Assembly (NCBI GenBank): GCA_964035545.1
Contig: OZ037768.1
Span: forward strand, 9,973,241-10,037,240
Reading direction: 5' to 3'
Length of the DNA: 64,000 nucleotides
Origin: Bugula neritina
Lineage: Eukaryota; Bryozoa; Gymnolaemata; Cheilostomatida; Bugulidae
A program made the position numbers and the translations under genes. A model generated the notes under the pieces. That model was not told the origin of the DNA. It did no database searches and worked only from the letters and a program-made list of their open reading frames with translations. Below are positions 22,990 to 36,000 of the stretch, one piece after another. Each line of letters starts with the position of its first letter. The first letter of the stretch is position 1.

Positions 22990-23038
22990 ATGTCTGAATA
23001 CACCTTCAGTGACTCAGTCTTCTCTTCTAGAGGTGAAG
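22990..23038 (+). other. Candidate 5' exon with a short upstream ORF for the RhoGEF gene
   Basis: ATG at 22990 (A at -3) opens a short frame (MSEYTFSDSVFSSRGE) ending at a perfect GAAG|GTAAGT donor. The best downstream acceptor, CTTTGTTTCAG at 23246, would continue the frame into LLLLH and a TAA, giving a 22-codon upstream ORF. A weaker acceptor at 23278 also fits the phase, but the resulting frame stops at 23516. I therefore take this as a 5' UTR exon carrying a uORF. A coding first exon cannot be excluded. Confidence 0.4.
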
Positions 23039-23308
23039 GTAAGTTATATAGTAGATACATGTACATGAAGAGATAATTCAACATTGTTTAGTCTGTAAAT
23101 GCCAGAAAACAATTGATTTAGGGTGAATTTTTTATATATAATTTTAGTATCTATTATGTATCTATAATGATGTATTCTCTACTGCCTCGCTGCTTAATGG
23201 CATATATTTGATAGGGTATTATAAAAAAAGTTCAACTTTGTTTCAGCCCTGCTACTGCTTCATTAATGAAGTTTTAAGGACAAATTGGTGAGGTATTTCC
23301 TTTGTTTA

Positions 23309-24056
23309 ATGACTCCTGGGATGGGCTCTCTGCACACAATCCACCTTTTCAATCAGCTGGTCAATCACAGGCTCGATGTAATGGAACAGTCAATCAGCTT
23401 CATGGAAAACGATTTGCCAGACATGCTCCATCGGGCGCTGGTAGTCAATCCTCCGTCACCATTTACTACCCTGAAGGGTTTGTGCTTGTCACACCGACAT
23501 TGCCCAAGCTATCCTAGTCTTCTGAACATTAAGCTGAAGCAAGGGCACCTGTCCATGCCTGACAAGCAGCTGAATGTGGTGACAGAAAAGGGTCAGCAGG
23601 AAGCAAGCTCTAGTGTGCTATGTGACTTGAACAGCTGTGTCGTCTGTGCTGAACTAGCCGCAGCTTTTGGTAAACAATTATGTTTTTATACACTTTGCGA
23701 TACAGTTATGTTAGGATAGGAACATATAAAGTTTATAATTTGAGCTAATCATTTAGGGTAGGTACTATGAGGATTTAAATCCTATTAACCCCATGCTATT
23801 TTTCATTTTCTTTATCTTCAAATTAAAATTGTATTTATTTATCATAAATTTTGGCACTCCAATTTTTGGTTTCTATTCTAATAACTAAAATAATGCGAAT
23901 AACGCTTCAAATACTGGAGTTTCTATTTTATTTGCATTTTAGGATTTAGTAGAAAAGTTTCTGGCTCCTCTATCCGCATAAATTCAATATCTTTCCTCCG
24001 CACCATTGAGAAAGTAAACAGCAATATAATAGCTGGTGGAGCACTTCAAATAACAG
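23309..24056 (+). CDS. N-terminal exons of the RhoGEF
   Basis: Exon 23309-23669 encodes VMEQSISFMENDLPDMLHRA and, later, SSSVLCDLNSCVVCAEL. It joins in phase 1 to 23943-24056 (GFSRKVSG, INSISFLRTIEKVNS). The segment resembles the helical start of vertebrate PLEKHG4 proteins only weakly (a -RAL--NPP-PFTTL- motif). A second + frame is also open over 23279-23515, so the N-terminal frame choice rests on phase agreement with the downstream exons. Confidence 0.6.
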
Positions 24057-27000
24057 GTATTTAAAATACATATAGATTTCTGGTGATAGTAAAGATCATA
24101 TTTTATGCACAAGCAATAAAATATAGATATGCTTTTGGGCAACTCCTTATATACGAAGTTAATTGGAATCAATTTAAATTTTTGTAATTTTTGGTGATGC
24201 AATGCACAAATCTGTCTTGCATAAATAACTTCGAAAAAGTGATTAGAACCAAGGATAACTGTATAATTATGATGATTATGCCCAGCATACAAAACCAATT
24301 GAAATTATATTATATGCAAAAATTAGATATGCTGTGAGTTGCAACATGTATAGCTTATTCATATGACAAACTTTGTGCTATTTTGGTAAAGGTAATTTTA
24401 GCCAGTTGTGGTAAAATAACTTTTTCCATTAAGCCTTTACTTGAAAATTGATTGTAAAATTTTCAAACACAAACTGAAACTGAATGTTTTATAAACAACA
24501 TCTCTCACACATCTCTCACAATTCTGTCACAGAATGTTGGTTCAAATTTCACCCTTGTTAGGGTTCAGCAAAGGTCAGTATGGCTCACATCATTGCAATG
24601 AACGGAACTTTAAAAGTTTTTCATTGATTAAGCTGGAAGTGCTCCAACCATGCTAGGAGTTGTGAACTCTGTATTGCATTTACTTCATAATAAAATAAGC
24701 CTACCCACTCAATAAGAAACTGTGAAGAAAGTTTTATATAAAAATATGGGTAATAGTTAACCATGCCCTCTCTTTTTATGTTTGTATAACTTGTGAATAA
24801 TTATACTTATAATTATGTTTTACTCTAAAAAATTTAAAACTAATTGCTTTGGCCTCCTCAACACAAAAATATTTCAATTTTATAGTCTATTGTGTGATCA
24901 ACTACAGGCTAGTACTTAATATATATCAGCTAGCATAGATATTTTTGTTCCTTATATTGATCTTTAAATTAGTTTTTTTCTTTTTTTATGTCAATTTTTC
25001 ATTGTTTTTAATATTCATTATGCTTGATTACTAAGTTGTCACATTTAGCCCAAGTGAGATATATGGCCAAAAGAATATTCCAATATTTGGTCCTCATGAA
25101 TTCCAATGCAATATTGCCTTTAAACTACCATATTCATTGCAAGTTAGATTGAGTTACAACTAAATTTATTGGATAAATTATCATTATGATTAGGTTTAAG
25201 TATAGTAAATTGTAGAAGTTGTTAGCTCTTGTCAGTCTATGAAGCAATAGGATTTCCTGTGCTACTTAATCACTTGCCACTTGCCCAATCCCCTTTTCTA
25301 ACTATTGTTGTTGAAAAATGCATTGAGTTTGTGAAACAATATGAAACATAGTGCATGCCTTACATAAGAAATCAGCTGAGCGTTATAAGGAGTTGAATCT
25401 GTGTTCATCTAAAATTGGCCCATCCTTCTACTAAATGGAGCAAATTATTTTTTATTATTTTTTGTTGCTCATTGTGTAGTATAGCCTGTTTGCCCCTTTG
25501 TATGCATGCAATAGAATATTACCCAACATTGACTGCCTAATTATATTTCATAAGTCATACATTATACATGTGATACACATTATGGGCCCCAGATATTGCT
25601 GACACAATGTAGATAGAAATCAACTGACGGGACACATCAATAAGATTTTAAAGTTTTGTGTCAATGCGAGACTTGGGACTCCTGTGACTTCTGTGTACAA
25701 ACTGCATTTACAAAACCCCTGAGATTGCTTGTTATACATGGTCTATAATCAACAACAGTTTCTTATTTATTTTGAGGGAGTTTCCACTTTTTTATGACAT
25801 AAATAAAGTTAAGGCAGATTATGATCACCTCCACACCTGCATTTTCATTGGATTACACAGCTTATTTAGAGCTATCCTTACCAAAGCCAAAACTATCCTT
25901 TCTTCAATTAAATATAATTAGCTACAATTAATCACTATACATATTTAAAAAAATAAGAAATCTTTATGAATTGTCTCATATTTTAATTATAAACTTTTGC
26001 TGCTTCACTTATATATTCAAGCAGTATTTATAAAAAATTAAAGACAAAACTTGTATGTATAGTATTCAGCAAGATAATATTCTTGTTGCTTTGATTGCCT
26101 ACACCTTTTAAACTAATTTGACATTATGGTGTGTTTGTGACCCATCTGTCTCAAGAATTATTTTAGTGTGGTGTTGCTATTTACACTCAGAAACTGTTTT
26201 AGGTGGTGGAGAAGAGTTAATATGCACATTGCTGTCCACCTCTCCTGTGTGGGATCATGTGCAGAGTATTGAGAAGGAGTTGCCTACTCTTTTGTGCTTT
26301 GTGATCAACAGACATAAGTAAGTTTTGTAAATACATTTTGTATGAATATCCATTTCACAAGACTTTTTCTCGTCAAATTGCTCTTCTATATAATATGTAG
26401 TGTGTTTCTAGATTTTCTGAAAGTTCATCAGAGTGGTGAATTTCAGTTGCTGTTTTTAGTTAGTTACTTTAATACTATTTTTCATTGACTTAACTTAAAA
26501 GCTATAACTATAGATCTATACTTTTTACTAATTTAAGGAATAGGTTTATGAATTTTAACTGCTTTGGCTGGTGAGTTTTAGTATTTAATATTTCATGTTA
26601 TAACAAACCATTGAGTTTCTCTTATTAGATATGCAACTTTTACAGAAACAAGAATCGGTTTTTATTTTTGATATCCCCTTAAAAATAATTTATAAAATAA
26701 CTGCTTTTCTAACATATTTAAGGGTAGTTGGAGAGATTTATCTATATATTATGCACTAGTTGTTACTGAAATATTGTTGCATTCAGTACAGTACATAATA
26801 TCACATGTGTTCAAGTGAACTAATGTACAAAGTTAACAAAACTGTAAAATTTGCTCCCAATTTGCACTATTAAATGTATTGAAGTGTTGGCATAGTGCTA
26901 TATAAGCTGAGCTGGCCATAAAAAGTATTCTAGTAAGAATGATATGAAATGCAAAAATATCTTTCTGGTGCATATAGCTATACCATGTATGGTTTTTATA

Positions 27001-30000
27001 ACTCATAGGCTCAGGACAGGTGCTTGCGGTTATTTTATGTTTTAGTAACGTTATAAATTATGTGAAAACAAATTATTTTGCAATTAATTCTGGTGTTACT
27101 TAAAGCTTGCAGCTAACCCAAAATATATTGTTTATCTCATTAAAAAATACAGACTACAAATAATGAAATGACAAGCAGTTGTCACCAACTTTGTCAGGAA
27201 ACGGTCTCAATCAATATCTAATGCTACATCTTCCGGTTTAGCAAAATTGTCTAATTTCTTTGTCAAAAATGATAAATTATATCATTCCAAAAGCAGTCTA
27301 CCACTAGTTTGCAAACTACAGCATAAATTACTGTTTAAAACCAATCATTTTGTACTATGCATTTATTTCTTATTGTCCTATCCAAGTCGCAGTAGCTGTA
27401 GCTGGCTCTAGCTTTTAGCTGCAACAAATGCTCACTCATGCGTTTCTCAGTTCATTGATAAGTCAGGACTGAATTTATTTACGAGTCTGCATAGCCTTTG
27501 ATAGCTTGTGCTAGTATAGCTGCTCTCGGGTAACAGGTAATGTTAATTTTCTAAATTTCATAATATCAATGAAATGTAAAATAATCACGGAGAAAGTTAA
27601 CACGTAGCTTTATTTATATTCCTTGCTTTGGTGATGAGTATAATCACTAGTTTATGCTATTTAGTGATTTCTGATTATATTTATTAGACCTGTGTGGGTG
27701 TTTAATTAAATTAATTTTTGTTTCTGCTATTATAGTTATTACCGAAATCAGTTTAATCAGTACTTTTTGATTTTTACTTTACTTAAGAAAACTTTCATAC
27801 CGAGATAAAAAAATTTAATGGGATGCATTAATAGGCAGCATATTTGAGACACCTGTTAGTAATTGTTACATCATAGTGGCAGCTGTTGTAGCTAACCCAG
27901 TTAATAGCAGCAAAATCTGACTCCATTATGCAAACTTCTGTTATTCTTGTCACTGGTGACTTCAGAAAAGATATTTAGATTGCTGATAGGGCTACACCCC
28001 TTGAGTGAACAGACAAAGTTTTGTCTGGTTTAAATGTGTTTCCTTTCTGAGACTGTAACTTCCCATATAAGAAATATTTGCTAAAAGCTGCAGTCCTAAA
28101 AACTCAAACAATGTACAACAAAGACCAAAATCACATTGTGATCCATTTCTTCTCCACCAAGTTACAATAGGGCAGCACTTTATTGTTTTGTATTGGGTGG
28201 ATTACTTTTTTTTTAAATTGAAATGTTTCCTTTAAAAACTATCACTGGAGGTAGGTGCAGCAATGGAGAAATTGAGAAAAGCCTGTATTCTAGATTAAAA
28301 ATGTCGCAAAAGAAATTATGTCCCCCCCCCACAAGAATTTAAATTCGAGCCCCAAACCAAATTTTATAAAGAAATTTAAAGAACTTAGGCTATCTCAATT
28401 TCTCTGCTACTGCGCCTAAATGAGATATTTACCTAAAGCTATTTTATACACACACCGTGTTTATCAGGAGTTGGTCTGCAGCAGATGTTCAAAATACAAA
28501 TAACGGCAGTAGCTATATACAAATAGAAGGACTAAGAGTCTGTTCACACTGTTATACAGAGTATTATACACTAAGGGGATACAAGCTGACCAGACAATGT
28601 AGGCCAACTTGAGGTGTTTATGTACACAATGTAGCATTCATAATACAGTATTATGCTGAGCTGGTTATTATAATTCGGCCACAATTCAGTTCATAGTTTA
28701 TTATTTATTATTCATTGCATGAAGGAAGGTGCGGTAATTGTAGCAGGACGTGACTTCATAACTTGGCTTACAACTAGTCTTTAGTTTTGGTGAGTAGAAT
28801 GAGTAAACAACCACTCTTACCTTTGTTGGTTTTTTATTCTCTAGCGCTGGCTGTAAATGCAGTTGATGTGTATTGTGGAAATAATGGAGTTGGAAGATCT
28901 TTTGGTAATTGGATAATTTCTTACGTCTCATTACTGTTATATGCTTTGCTTTTATAAACGCTACCGGGTCCATGAGATTGAAGTTCAGAAATCGATTTTC
29001 TGCAGCGGTTGACGCCAGCAAAGTACACTTAGAGTGGAAATGTCTAGCTTATTAAAAAATGTTTAAACAGCTCAAACTGAAGCTGGGGCCAAAAGTAAAG
29101 CTAAAAATACCACAGCACTAATAGTAATACTATCTACAGTTGTAGAGCTTTATGCTCCTGTAGTGAAATTTGCCAGAAATGCAAAACTGATCAAATAATT
29201 GTAACAAGAGGCACACTGGGGCAGTGTAACTGTATTACACTATTATAATGTTTAGATATTATGTAGCGTGTAGGTAGGTTGTTATTAAACTGGCTATTGA
29301 CTTCATTGGAAAGGAAATTTAATTTCGGTGTGAAACAGCTTGAAATCCCTCTTGGAAAACAATAGGAAATGAACAGGTCTGCACAGCATGCATTATGTTG
29401 ATTGTATTACTGATCAGGTAACTTGAACTCTGAAAGTAGTGATTGAATCTCAGTTAACTGATGCTAGGAGAGGTGCGACTGAGTGACAAAAGATTTGCTG
29501 AAAACAATAGAGAGTCACTAGTCACTTATTTACCTTCAGTTTCTTTGTCATACACGCTTTCTGACGCCTAAGTCCTTATCACATTGAACTATCATCTATT
29601 GTAACTGCTGGACAATGAAATACATATATTAGCTACTGTGTATCAAAAAACTACTTTTGCGACCTTATCAGGTGTAACTGTCCATTTAGAAGCAGTAGTG
29701 GAGAAATTGAGATAGCCTAAGTCCTTTAACTTTATTATTAAATTTTGGTTTGGGGCAAGAACAGATAACCATCACAATCCAGAAGCTATATATTATAAGG
29801 TGCTTCAGAAGGCACCTACTTAACTTGTGGTCTGACTCCTGTATTATGTTGTGGCTGTGTCACTGAACTTTGGGGATTTGTTCCTAATCTGCTGACCAGC
29901 TGCTCAAAGGTTCTGGTAGAGTTGAAGCAAAACCCTACACCAGGAGGGGAGGTTGGCCAGCTAGGTTGATGAACTGATTATCTCTTACAAGTTCTGATAA

Positions 30001-33000
30001 CAGAGCTTGACATGAGACAAAGACTACAGTATCCTAATGTCACGTCTATTCTCACACTTGGCAGTAGTTGAGAAATAATGCTGTATCAAATTATGGCATT
30101 TGATTAATTATTACAGCATAACATATCCTATTTCAATGGTAGACCAAAGCAACAGGGCCACCTAATATATGCATACTTCGATACCACCATACAAACATAT
30201 AAAATACTACTGCACACTATACAGCACTGGTATAACTTACAAAGTTGCATGTTCATTCAGTTTAGTTGAAAACCGATTTTTGGTTCTTCTATATGTTTTA
30301 TGAATAGAGAGTAATAAAATACACAAGTCTAATTTGTTGAAACATTTAATTTTCTTGTTTAAGCTGTGAAACAATAGAGCTTGAAATGAACAGTTTCAAA
30401 GACTAGTCTAGTGCTACCATCTTAAAAAGGATTGTTTATTTACTACTGTTTAATATTTTTCCTATTTCTATCTTGTCACAGCTAATTAATTTGGTAGCAG
30501 AGTTTAATAGTTGGCATATACTGGCTATTTTATTGAGATGAATTATGAAGATCTTTTGTATGTTTGGCTGTGAATATTGTATTCTCACTTTGACTTCAAG
30601 TCTCACAACTAAAACCCTGACTAAAGATAGCTTTAAATTATTTCTATTTGTCCATGTAGCTACCATAATGAATGTTATAATTAGCATTTGTTAGAACGCA
30701 TGAATGTTGCAGTAAGCCTACAATATTTGAATTATGGATGTATAGAAATTGGGTTCATTAGTCCCATTCAAATAAGTGCATGTCACAGCAACGTTTCAGG
30801 GATTTAGCTACTGGGTATAATTATTTGATGGATTACTATTTCTAGAAGTGAGAGATATTGTCTGATAGTGGATGGCAGAGGTGGTGCAAATAGTATCTTG
30901 CTCTCTCTTTTAAAATCACTTCATTACACTCAGGTATGTTCTGCTAGTTATCATCACTGCTCTTCTGGAATCTCCTACATTCTCTGTGGGAATAAATACA
31001 ACCCTTGAACAGTTCCTCAATAGTGATGAGTCAGCAGTAGTATACTTCTCACACTAAATGTATATTTAGAAACAATAACCATGAGCCATAACTTTTTGGT
31101 TTTTAACTCTTGCTAATAAAAGTTGTGATGAAATTGTTGGGCGTAATACATAATACATATCAACATTAAAGGCATTACTCTACTGTTATATATTAAACAT
31201 GAAAATTTTTATTATTTTTCCATTTTATAGAAGTTATCTGGAAACTCCATTGATTTAGCCATAGTGCTTATCAATAGGCTTACACAGACGGGACTGATAG
31301 TGAAATCTCTTCAGAATACTACATCCCTGCAGGTAAGATATTTGGCTAACTGCAAATATTTATCTAGAATTTCCTAGTAATATTTTAGTGATGTCAATTA
31401 TGTAGTTGGTGGTTCCAAAAAATGTATTGAATGAATTTCTTGTTTCTGCCTGCAAAGTGTTTACATGCAGTAGGTAAGGTGTTTGTATGTTGGTATTGTA
31501 AAATATCAAATGAGAGGAATCATTATGTGTTAATTACTTTTGATGCAACTTGCAGCATTTCAAAAAGTTCTGTAAAAAATCAATTTTTCAAACTTCATTT
31601 ATAAAAAGATGAAATATTGTGATACAAGTAATTTACACGCAATAACTTGGTGAAAAACTATGCACATTAGCACTGGAACTGAGCCATAATGACACCTCAT
31701 TGCCAAGTGCATCGCTTGACCAAATCAGCCCTTAAAAGAGGAGATGTTGGGTAGTAATTTATTAAGAACTGGTGCTATGCTTTATTGACTATTCAGGCTT
31801 GACAGATTCAAACCAATAGGTACATTTGGCTGTTTTTCAATAAATTGTCGTGCCATTATTATTATATTACGTACATATCAAATAGTTTGGTAATTATTTT
31901 GCATTTAGTAGACACTGTGTTATCAGTCAGTTTCAAAACGCCACCTTATTGACAACTATGTGAAACTATGTGGTAGGGCTTATGTGAAACTGTAGGTAGG
32001 GCAAAATCAACCTCATTCTAAACTCAAACTTTAAAACAAAAGTTGTAAAATCAAGCTGAGCAAAAATCTGCATCTCTAAAACCAATGGTGAAATTATTCC
32101 AGGCTATTTTCTAATCTACTATCAGCTAGTATTGACTCAATTTTGTTAGCATTGACAAAATATATATTTGGGTTGCAACAAATTATATTATTTTTATTGA
32201 TTTCTCACAATTTGTATACAAATATTATAGCATTGTATAAATTAAGTTTGATTGTTTAGTGGTCTGTTTAGTAAACACCATTTAGCTCGGCCACTAATTA
32301 TACCTTACTGTAGTTCTCAGCTAGTTTCTCATCAATTAAGTTGACAAACAAAGCCTACCTCGTCTATTGATTCTCCTCAGGTTGACATACTGACATCAGA
32401 CGAAGGTGCTCTCAAGTGTTGTGCAGCCGACAACTTGCCTACATCACTGGGAGGATTGCAGGCATTTGATCCTCATTTCTATATTCGGTTTAATCAGGTT
32501 CGAATAACATATTTCACAACTTTGCATGACTTTTGTACATGATTTGTTGCTTGCAACAACTTATCATGAAAAAAACTCTTACATATTGGACTATATTAGT
32601 TATTTTGTGCTACAGGAATATGATCATCAAGTCAAGCAGTACATGGATAAGGTTGAAGATATGTCGATGTTGACTCACTCTTTAAGTACAGTACCAAGAG
32701 TTCTACAAGACTGCTCTGCTCTTATCTCACAGCATAACGCAGAATGTAAAGCTCACAGTCTCATGCAGGAGAACACAACTACTAATATCCCAAACTGTCT
32801 ATCTCTGGCTGACATGGAGCAGTTGCAAGTCCTGGGCTGCAGTCAGTCTACTAATAAAGTTAACCCGGTACCTACACCCAGACCTAACTTAGTCCATATG
32901 CTCCTACGCTGCTCTGAAACAGGGCAAACTCTCAACAACTTGCAGCTGTATACTGAAGGGACCAACGTATACAGGTGAGTTTATTGTTTGGGCTGTATGT

Positions 33001-36000
33001 GATGTAATACTTAATACTGTAATAGTGTATTAATGGATGTGCTTATACCTGTTAGAGATTCTTTACCATCTGGCACCATAACATTATCAGAGCACTCGAA
33101 AGTAATTGAACCTGCCTAGCATCTGAAATATGCATTTGAACAATATTTATATCAGAAAAATCAAATTCCATGAGTCCTATGAATATATGCAAAGTTAAGT
33201 GATGCCTTTTTAAAATTTTGTCTTCTTGTACTTTATAAAGTTCTTTCTTAATTTTACAGCTTATTCAACACTGTGTTAGTAAAAGGCTTTCTAACTCTTT
33301 AATAGAGGGTGTGCGTAGCAGACCTAACTAACAATACTGAGATAATCTGAAGTATAAGTATTTAAGTGTAGAGTCTAGAGAGTTTAGAGAGTTTAGAGTT
33401 GGCTTTTTCAAAAACTGACATATATTTGTTGTTGACATTAAGGTTTTTGGCAACATTTAATTTAACTATTTTACCATTTTGTTCTTGCTAAAATTACTCA
33501 AAGAGAACTAAAAGTATACTTAGCATATACTTATTATACTTAGCAGTTGAATAAAAATTATTGGCACTCAATATTGATGTAACAAAGTAATTATACAAAC
33601 TTTAATTACATATCATCAGACTGTTGAGTTTGTTATAGCTTAAACTCTAGTGCTTAATAGAAATTTTGTGTGTGAATTGTTGTCAACTTGTTGGACAAAC
33701 AGCTTCTCTCAATCACAATAACAAAACTAATGTCCTATCTTGGTTCAAAATATTTTTCATTTTGCAAAACCTATGAATAAAATGTCAGGCAAAATATAAT
33801 TAGTGGCAAAGAGCTAACATCTCTACAAAAATAAAGCAAGTTAAGCTTGTAAATTAGAGAAATATTTTCTGTCAACTATTCAAGAAGGAATAGCAAGTAC
33901 TTTTTAAAATTTTTATACAGGTAGTATACTAAATAATTATTAAAATTTTCCAAGACAATTCCGGCAACACTTTGCAAATTTGCACTCTAAAGATATTGTT
34001 GAACAATAAAATTTCCTAAATAATGTAATTCATTGAAATTTAAAGTTGTCATTTCTGTCCAACTTTTAAAAAGACACGTAATTTCAGTTGTGGTATGACA
34101 AACACAGTTGAATAATGTTGGGTTATCGCAGTCTTTCTAAGGATCGATCTCAGATCAATCTCAGTGAGATCGATCCATGGAAAGACGGTGAGTAATTTAT
34201 TTGTTTGTAGTTCCTTGATAGACAACTTGGACTCAATGACCGTGGTAGCTTCTAGTGTTGGCAGATTAAAGGCTTTAGCTGAAAACCGCCTAGCTAGACT
34301 TTACGGTTATGAATATCTATGGAAATATGTTGAGGAGATAACAAAGGTAGCATAACTCTATTGATTGATTGATTTATTTATTGCATATCACAAACATGAC
34401 AACACGTTGCGAAATTCAGTGAGAATACTGGCTATAATATAAGTAGGAATGAACAAAAATAAGAGAAAGAGTCAAAACTCTGTTGGATTATTTAAAATAG
34501 AAGCTCATTTAAAGTATTTACAAGATGACGCAAGAAGTTATCTCTGCCCCATGCCCTCTATATTTGCTGTATATAGCTTAATGTTCTTTTTACTTTTTGT
34601 TAGAGTTAATTTAAGTTCACTAGTTTATAAAAATTATATTAGTTTATTGATTTTTATAGAGACCTAGGCAATGCTAAAAATTTTGCTAAACATGCATTTA
34701 TGTTCAACTAACAATAAAATATAAAATTTACCTAACACTGGTGCTGTACTATTTTATCCCATGAGCATACTCTGGTATTATTTCGTTTTTATCTCTTCCT
34801 TAATATTGTTGTATTACCTAAGTTAACATGAGCCGATTCTTTGTAAAGTATTTCTAGCTCTTTATAATTCATATAATAATTCCATATACACAGGAGACCC
34901 TTAGGGGGTTGCCTGGCTTGTATCCTATGTTTGCAGTGGTTATTACCTTATTAGTGGTTAGGTCTTTCATCAAACATACTGATTTGTTTAATAAATTGGC
35001 TTATTTGTGCAAATTGAAGACTTTAGCTCAGTTGAAGAAAGCCCATGAATTAATTGAAAGACACCAAAAGGCTAGCTGTCACCTCAAGTCTGCCAGGCAT
35101 CAGAAAGAGAGCTTCGCAAAGTCTCAGCCATCAATAAATGTAAGTGGGAAAATGTTTTTCTCTTACTTTTTTTTCTAAATATTGAAAATATAATTGACTT
35201 AATCTATACACCACATATATATATGAAGTTAAATTAAGTTTTAATATAAAATATTCTTTAGCACTATTGACAGTATGACTCTATAAGCTGTCAACAGACA
35301 TTGTCTACTGGTGCAATTTATAAAAGAAGATCACCCTTTCATTCATCTTTTTCTTTGCACTTTCTGCACCCTAAAAAGGCTGCAGTTTAACTTTAAATCA
35401 ACATTTGTTTGGCTATTGCTCATTCATTAATTACCTTCATGTAGCAATTGTAGCAATTACATAGATGCATCTAGAGGTATTCACTAGCAAACACTTTTCA
35501 AAGGCAGTCCACTAGGCTGTTGTTAAACTAGCTGATTTTATTACAAAATTTATTCATATTTTCATTTATGATCCTTGAACTTTTGAAGGGGTTTTGTGCT
35601 AATTTATATGCATTTCTTAGCCTAAAATATGTAAATAACAGCAAATCACAGTTTCATTGAGCAGTTTGTTTTAATTATAATCTTCAATTATTTTAATAAG
35701 ATAAGATATAGATATACATAATATACATGGAAAATACAATCCAGGAAGTCATGCAGCTGTGACGCTGTGACCAGGCTTTAACAGAGTTTTTATGTAGCCA
35801 GTGTTTTTTATCTTGGAGACATTTTACTTTCTATCATAAATACTTTTCATATGAGATGAGAGATAGACTTGGGGTTTTTATTGAGTAGACAACTCTCATA
35901 AGAGCAATCTTGTTAACTATACTAATGGCTTTTAACTCATTGAAAATGCATTATGAGTTAATTGCAATACTTCAAATTAAAGAAGGATAATGTCCTTAAA

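Larger units (their letters stand above)
26318..30845 (+). other. 4.5 kb RhoGEF intron
   Basis: AT-rich, with no gene on either strand that I can support. It holds MITE family A copies at 28252-28419 and 29685-29765. The minus-strand open frames at 28701-29021 and 30436-30687 have no recognisable domain or splice context. Confidence 0.5.
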
